Below, one piece after another: positions 43,483-44,634 of a stretch of DNA of 44,634 nt. Origin of the DNA: Melioribacteraceae bacterium (GTDB lineage: Bacteria; Bacteroidota; Ignavibacteria; Ignavibacteriales; Melioribacteraceae); assembly GCA_024103215.1 (NCBI GenBank), contig JAGFIY010000158.1, positions 1 to 44,634 of the forward strand, given 5' to 3'. Positions within the stretch are counted from its first letter, which is position 1. The number at the start of each line of letters is the position of its first letter. A model generated the notes under the pieces. That model was not told the DNA's origin. It saw only the letters and a list, made by a program, of their open reading frames with translations, and did not search any database. The position numbers and the translations under genes are program-made.

Positions 43483-44100
43483 CTAATATCTCTTTCCCCC
43501 GTATATAAACCATATTGGGGGATAGAAGTTTTTTCTTAGTTCAATAATATTAAATGTTGCTTTAAATATATTAATATCTTTTTCATTAAAAAAATTACAT
43601 TTAGTATAATCCCACTTCTTATGTCTAAACCTTCTAAAAAAGTGAATAAATTTATTTCCATAGCCATTTTCAAGAAATATCACTTTCCCCTCACTTTTTA
43701 ATTTACGGTTAATCTTAGTTAAGAATAGTTCGAGCTCATCAACAACAACCAAAACACTTTTTGTAAAAATAATATCGAAAGAATTATCTGGGAAAATATC
43801 AAGGTCACCATCGTAAGCTAAAAATTTTGTTCTATTTTTGACGTTATTTTTAAGAGCTTCCAATTTTGCTTTCTCAATTACCGCTGAGTTTGTGTCAATT
43901 CCCATGACGTGTGCTCCTAATAAAGCAAAAAGCACAGATGTTCTACCATAACGGCACCCAATATCTAACAACTTTTTGTTATTAAAATTATTTTCCCCGT
44001 AAGATTTATAAATAGAATGGTATAAAAGCTTCTTCCATGATTTAGATCCCCATTCTACAAAGTAATCAAAATTATTTTCGTCAACAGTAATTTCATTCAT
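43483..44100 (-). CDS. Class I SAM-dependent methyltransferase, AT-rich gene
   Basis: A 205-residue methyltransferase with the SAM-binding motif I LLDIGCRYGRTSVLFALLGA, the acidic end of strand 2 (VMGIDTNSAV), motif for the adenine contact (LAYDGDLDIFPDNSFDIIFT) and strand 5 (GKVIFLENGYGNKF). The C-terminal segment (FIHFFRRFRHKKWDYTKCNF) is basic and probably recognises a substrate that cannot be named. The coding sequence is clearly more AT-rich than its neighbours: about 25% G+C over 43501-43740 against about 40% in the adjacent peptidase gene. This hints at transfer. Confidence 0.85.
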   Translation of the reverse strand: MNEITVDENNFDYFVEWGSKSWKKLLYHSIYKSYGENNFNNKKLLDIGCRYGRTSVLFALLGAHVMGIDTNSAVIEKAKLEALKNNVKNRTKFLAYDGDLDIFPDNSFDIIFTKSVLVVVDELELFLTKINRKLKSEGKVIFLENGYGNKFIHFFRRFRHKKWDYTKCNFFNEKDINIFKATFNIIELRKNFYPPIWFIYGGKRY

Positions 44101-44360
44101 ATTTTAAGATATAAAAATTTCCATATAATTATGCTTATGCACTTGAACAAATATTAACAGAGATTTTAATTTTCTTTCATATCGACTTAAATATTTTTTT
44201 ATTCTTTATTAAATGCGAAAATTCCGGGATTGATTCAATAGTTAAATTAGTCCGATTACTTCGGAAATAGAACGGTACTGTGCTGATATTAAATCAGAAA
44301 TCAATAAAAAGGTTATAAATGATACTTAGAAAAATAATAATAAATGATATGTCTAGTTTT
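44101..44360. other. AT-rich intergenic region
   Basis: This 260-base region between the methyltransferase gene and the right-hand partial gene has no open frame with family similarity, no strong hairpin and no tRNA. The only pattern is a short direct repeat of ATAAATGATA near its right end. It shares the high A+T of the methyltransferase gene. Confidence 0.4.
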
Positions 44361-44634
44361 TTATTTCTTTAATAAAATTATTTTTGCTCTGCTTCCTTCA
44401 AACCCGACAGCTGCGATTGTATTACTTTTTTGCTCAACTGCCGTCCAATTTAATCCGCTTAATGGGTTATATGCCATTCCGAGTTGCTGCCAAGTGCTGC
44501 CATTGAAATGCTGCAACGTGTTTCTTTGACCACACATTACCCAATCATTTGATCCATTTCCTCTAATCCCAGAAATAAATCCTCTAAACTCCGCATTTGT
44601 GTTTCCGCCAATGTGATTTCCAGCGAGTGATTTT
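44361..44634 (-). CDS. C-terminal fragment of a secreted propeller-like protein
   Basis: Ninety-one codons of a gene that continues beyond the right edge, read on the minus strand and ending with TAA at 44361. The visible part has propeller-type repeats: GNGSNDWVMCGQRNTLQHFN, GSTWQQLGMAY and NTIAAVGFEGSRAKIILLKK, that is an F-N-G-S-T-W turn followed by a V-A-V-G-like strand. Such repeats occur in large extracytoplasmic proteins of Ignavibacteria and relatives. No signal or catalytic part is seen, so function is unknown. Confidence 0.6.
   Translation of the reverse strand, partial: KSLAGNHIGGNTNAEFRGFISGIRGNGSNDWVMCGQRNTLQHFNGSTWQQLGMAYNPLSGLNWTAVEQKSNTIAAVGFEGSRAKIILLKK

Noticed and set aside
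44344..44529. A 61-codon plus-strand open frame near the right edge
   Set aside because: The minus strand of the same region encodes a propeller-like C-terminus with recognisable repeats, so the plus frame is a shadow.

Overview
The window is a stretch of bacterial chromosome of about 44.6 kb with low G+C, dense coding on both strands and very short intergenic gaps. It looks like Bacteroidota or a sister lineage, most likely the Ignavibacteria/Chlorobi side. The evidence is a DUF5916 outer-membrane protein, tandem DUF4252 proteins behind an ECF sigma factor, paired M16 peptidases, a Bacteroidetes-type aminopeptidase C, and a TAnnTTTG-type promoter in front of rpmH. Species cannot be named from sequence reading alone. 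No tRNA, rRNA, CRISPR array, transposase or prophage gene was seen, and no gap without a gene exceeds 300 bases.

Left part (1-5.5 kb): the start of a secreted protein (probably a cell-wall amidase), a membrane methyltransferase, a C39-like peptidase, family I pyrophosphatase, a voltage-gated K+ channel broken by a one-base frameshift, a TPM-domain protein, an aldo/keto reductase and an EamA transporter. From 5.6 to 13.2 kb the plus strand carries one long run: aat, a Fur/Zur-type regulator, a ZnuA-ZnuC-ZnuB zinc importer, lgt, a TolB-like propeller protein, an unknown gene, an RsmF-like rRNA methyltransferase and an ArsC/Spx-like protein.

From 13.2 to 22 kb the minus strand carries a YihX-like phosphatase, an M16 pair (one active, one inactive and fused to a LolA-like domain), and a six-gene run ending in an Mla-type lipid transporter (MlaE, MlaF, MlaD). 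The middle (22-29.9 kb) has a class I amidotransferase, a TauE permease, Sua5, a membrane class III nucleotide cyclase with non-standard active-site residues, a HisN-like phosphatase, and the rpmH-rnpA-yidC block without yidD or dnaA.

The right part (29.9-44.6 kb) is dominated by the cell envelope and secreted peptidases: a patatin-POTRA-barrel protein, a PD-(D/E)XK-like protein, an ECF sigma/anti-sigma/DUF4252/DUF4252 operon ending in a large inverted repeat with a T8 run, a DUF5916 barrel, an isoaspartyl peptidase lipoprotein, a C1 peptidase and a DPP IV-type S9 peptidase. An unusually AT-rich methyltransferase gene and the end of a secreted propeller-like protein close the window.

The strongest candidates for something not well described are the sigma/anti-sigma/double DUF4252 module with its terminal RNA structure, the repeated use of interlocked stop codons between convergent genes (four exact cases), and intrinsic terminators placed directly against the next start codon (two cases).
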